DNA from: Janthinobacterium sp. LM6
GTDB taxonomy: Bacteria; Pseudomonadota; Gammaproteobacteria; Burkholderiales; Burkholderiaceae_D
Direction of reading: 5' to 3'
Assembly: GCF_002002885.1 (NCBI RefSeq)
Contig: NZ_CP019510.1
Location: 2,046,001-2,110,000 of the forward strand
DNA length: 64,000 nucleotides
The translations under genes were made by a program, and so were the position numbers. Below the pieces are notes generated by a model. That model searched no databases. It was not told where the DNA came from and saw only the letters and a list, made by a program, of their open reading frames with translations. Of the stretch, positions 61,830 to 64,000 are shown piece by piece; positions within the stretch are counted from its first letter, which is position 1, and the number at the start of each line of letters is the position of its first letter.

Positions 61830-64000
61830 TTGAAACCAATTACCGCCCTCCTGCTTGCCGCCGGCATCCTCTCGCCTTCGTTCATCCTTGCCGCCACCCC
61901 AGTGGAAGCGGCGCCGGTCCAGAAAGCCGGCAAGGCTGCGCCCAACCGTGCCGCCGTCAAGGTCACGTCTGTCGAAGGCATCACCGAATACCGCCTGGCC
62001 AATGGCTTGCGCGTGCTGCTGTTCCCCGACGCCAGCAAGCCCACTTTGACCACCAACATCGTCTACCAGGTCGGTTCGCGCCATGAAAATTATGGCGAAA
62101 CGGGCATGGCCCACTTGCTCGAGCACTTGCTGTTCAAGCCCAGCGCCAATTTCGGCGTCAGGAAGGGCACGAAAACCCCGGTCGAGATCCTGAACTCGAC
62201 GGGTGCCCAGTTCAACGGCACCACCTGGTACGACCGCACCAATTACTACGCCACCTTCCCCGCCAACGACGACAACCTGCGCCAGATGCTGGCCATGGAA
62301 GCAGACCGCATGGTGAACGCGGCCATCGACCAGAACGACCTGTGGAATCCGAAGACGCAGAAGGGCGAAATGACCGTCGTGCGCAACGAATTCGAAATGG
62401 GCGAGAGCGACCCGATCGGCGTGACGAGCGAACGCATCCAGGCCGTCGCCTACGACTGGCACAACTATGGCAAATCGACCATCGGCGCCCGTTCCGACAT
62501 CGAACAGGTGAACATTCCCCGCCTGCGCGCGTTTTACCATAAATATTATCAACCGGATAACGCCGTGCTGATGGTGGCGGGCCGCTTCGACGAAGCCAAG
62601 GTCTTGAAGCAGATCAATGAGCTGTTCGGCAAGATCCCGAAACCGACGCGCGTGATCGAACCGACCTACACGGCCGAACCGGTGCAGGATGGCGAGCGCG
62701 CCGTGACGGTGCGCCGCAGCGGCGGCACGCAGTTCGTCGGCGCCGGCTACCACGTGGCGCCGTCCGGCAACCCGGACGCCGTCGCCATCGAGGTGCTGGG
62801 CCACGTGCTGACGGACGCGCCGGCCGGCCGCCTGCACAAGGCGCTGGTGGAAACCAAGCTGGCCAGCAAGATCGAATACAACTCCGTGAGCAATCTGGAG
62901 CCCGGTTACAACCTGTTCGGCGCGCTGGTGCCCGTCGATGGCAACCTTGATGCGGCGCAAGCGGCCATGCTGAAAGTGCTGGAAGACTTGAAATCGCAGC
63001 CGGTCACGGACGCGGAAGTGGCGCGCGTGAAACAGCAGCTGAACAAGCAGATCGAACTGGCCACCTCGAACACGGCGAGCCTGACGATTGCCCTGACGGA
63101 ATCGCTGGCGGCCGGCGACTGGCGTTTGTTCTTCCTGCAGCGCGACCAGCTCGACAAGCTGACGACGGCGCAAGTGCAGGCGGCGGCCGAGAAATACCTG
63201 AAGAGCTCGAACCGCACCCTGGGCCGTTTCATCCCGACCGATGCGCCGGACCGCACCGTCGTGCCGGCCTACGCCGACGTGGCGCCGCAACTGGCCGGCT
63301 ACACGGGCCGCGCCGTCGTGGCGCAGGGCGAAGCGTTCGACCCCAGCCCCGACAATATCGAAGCGCGCACCATGCGTTTCACCTTGCCGAACGGTTTGAA
63401 GGGCGCCTTGCTGCCGAAGAAAACCAAGGGCAGCACCGTCAGCGTCGTGCTGAAACTGCAGATCGGCAGCGAAGAGAACTTGCGCGGCAAGGGGCAAGTG
63501 GGCAGCTACACGGCGAATCTGTTGTCGCGCGGCACGGACAAACTGTCGCGCCAGGAAGTGAAGGACAAGTTCGACCAGCTGGGCATGCAGGTGGCGATTT
63601 CGGGCGGCGCCGAGGGCGTCACCGCCATGCTGACGGGCAAGCGCGAGAACTTGCCGGCTGCCATGGACTTGCTGGCGCAAGTGCTGCAAAAGCCGGCCTT
63701 GAACGAGACGGAATTCCTGGAATTGCAGCGCGAGCGCGTCGGCCGCGCGGAGCAGGAGCTGCCTGAGCCGCAACCGCTGGCCGTGAACGCCTTCCGCCGC
63801 CTGCTCGACGCCACGCCGGAAGGCCATGTGCGCCACGTGGCCACCTTGCCGGCCGAGCTGGCGCAATGGAAAGCCATCCAAGTTGCCGACGTGAAAGCCT
63901 TCCATGGCGCCTACTATGGCGCGTCGAACGCGACTTTCGCTGCCGTGGGCGACTTCGACCCGGCCGCCCTGAAGGCGCAAGTGGCCAGCCTGTACGGCAG
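61830..64000 (+). CDS. M16-family zinc metallopeptidase, 3' end cut by window edge
   Basis: About 723 codons are visible from a TTG at 61830. That start gives a signal peptide (MKPITALLLAAGILSPSFIL) and has AGGA upstream; no in-frame ATG is available before the catalytic domain. The inverted zinc motif HLLEH lies at residues 95-99, and the third ligand is probably Glu187 in VVRNEFEMG. A second, inactive M16 repeat begins near residue 500 (RFTLPNGLKGALLP). It resembles periplasmic pitrilysin-like peptidases that degrade peptides. The 218 bases upstream contain the shared promoter region with the divergent exported-protein gene. Confidence 0.88.
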   Translation, partial: MKPITALLLAAGILSPSFILAATPVEAAPVQKAGKAAPNRAAVKVTSVEGITEYRLANGLRVLLFPDASKPTLTTNIVYQVGSRHENYGETGMAHLLEHLLFKPSANFGVRKGTKTPVEILNSTGAQFNGTTWYDRTNYYATFPANDDNLRQMLAMEADRMVNAAIDQNDLWNPKTQKGEMTVVRNEFEMGESDPIGVTSERIQAVAYDWHNYGKSTIGARSDIEQVNIPRLRAFYHKYYQPDNAVLMVAGRFDEAKVLKQINELFGKIPKPTRVIEPTYTAEPVQDGERAVTVRRSGGTQFVGAGYHVAPSGNPDAVAIEVLGHVLTDAPAGRLHKALVETKLASKIEYNSVSNLEPGYNLFGALVPVDGNLDAAQAAMLKVLEDLKSQPVTDAEVARVKQQLNKQIELATSNTASLTIALTESLAAGDWRLFFLQRDQLDKLTTAQVQAAAEKYLKSSNRTLGRFIPTDAPDRTVVPAYADVAPQLAGYTGRAVVAQGEAFDPSPDNIEARTMRFTLPNGLKGALLPKKTKGSTVSVVLKLQIGSEENLRGKGQVGSYTANLLSRGTDKLSRQEVKDKFDQLGMQVAISGGAEGVTAMLTGKRENLPAAMDLLAQVLQKPALNETEFLELQRERVGRAEQELPEPQPLAVNAFRRLLDATPEGHVRHVATLPAELAQWKAIQVADVKAFHGAYYGASNATFAAVGDFDPAALKAQVASLYG

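Noticed and set aside
61800..63980. A 726-codon open frame on the minus strand
   Set aside because: It is antisense to the M16 peptidase, whose zinc motif and signal peptide are clear. The antisense translation has no family features.

Overview
The window is mostly high-GC chromosomal DNA of a betaproteobacterium, most likely Oxalobacteraceae and close to Janthinobacterium/Massilia. This is inferred from the gene families present (DUF3079, RT0821/Lpp0805 surface protein, Gcr-type membrane protein, Burkholderiales-style porin, DUF1800/DUF1501 pair, short Q-loop cytochrome bd oxidase) and from codon use. No rRNA, tRNA, complete insertion sequence or CRISPR array was found. Roughly the first 2 kb are strikingly AT-rich and look like the edge of an acquired island. 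They carry the 5' part of a NACHT-type STAND NTPase gene that runs off the left edge, a family with known anti-phage members.

Layout. 1-2.5 kb: island edge, a gene-free structured stretch and a strong terminator. 2.6-13.9 kb: small housekeeping and accessory genes (DUF3667 protein, secreted serine hydrolase, GFA-type zinc enzyme behind a LexA-like box, three GNAT acetyltransferases, Ala-tRNAPro deacylase, divergent MFS/TetR pair, Sel1 protein). 13.9-17.4 kb: RNase Z, Tat-type amidohydrolase, FdhD. 17.5-24.8 kb: a molybdenum/respiration block in which an FdhF/YdeP-like molybdoenzyme, CioA/CydA, CioB/CydB and a bestrophin form one tight operon, flanked by fdhD and, divergently, by a small winged-helix protein and moaA. 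24.8-29.8 kb: MocR regulator, DyP peroxidase, surface protein, MsbA-like flippase. 29.9-33.6 kb: three exported MORN/YwqK-repeat paralogues around a MarR regulator. 33.6-46 kb: ClC transporter, two LysR/zinc-type oxidoreductase loci, NhaR-like regulator, TerC with a 14-codon upstream ORF, TerB-like protein, YnfA, and a CdaR-MFS-glycerate kinase cluster. 46-50.8 kb: cytochrome c, DUF1800/DUF1501 pair, AI-2E/PerM permease. 50.9-57.6 kb: a small unknown gene and a PAP2/lipid-kinase/phosphoesterase operon diverging from two tandem LexA-like boxes, then PLD/ClsC and the Gcr-type membrane protein. 57.8-64 kb: porin with a duplicated 3' end, DUF3617, TerC-CBS protein, and an M16 peptidase cut by the right edge.

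Main signals that gene calls do not explain: a 102-bp intergenic repeat present twice (17.4 and 48.2 kb, about 90% identical, ungapped) with a CTGT-N8-ACAG core; LexA-like boxes at 5.95 kb and, as a tandem pair, at 51.2 kb; a triple REP-like hairpin array at 53.8 kb; the porin-tail duplication at 58.9-59.0 kb; and the tandem MORN-repeat paralogues. All function calls are from reading the sequence only; no database search was run.
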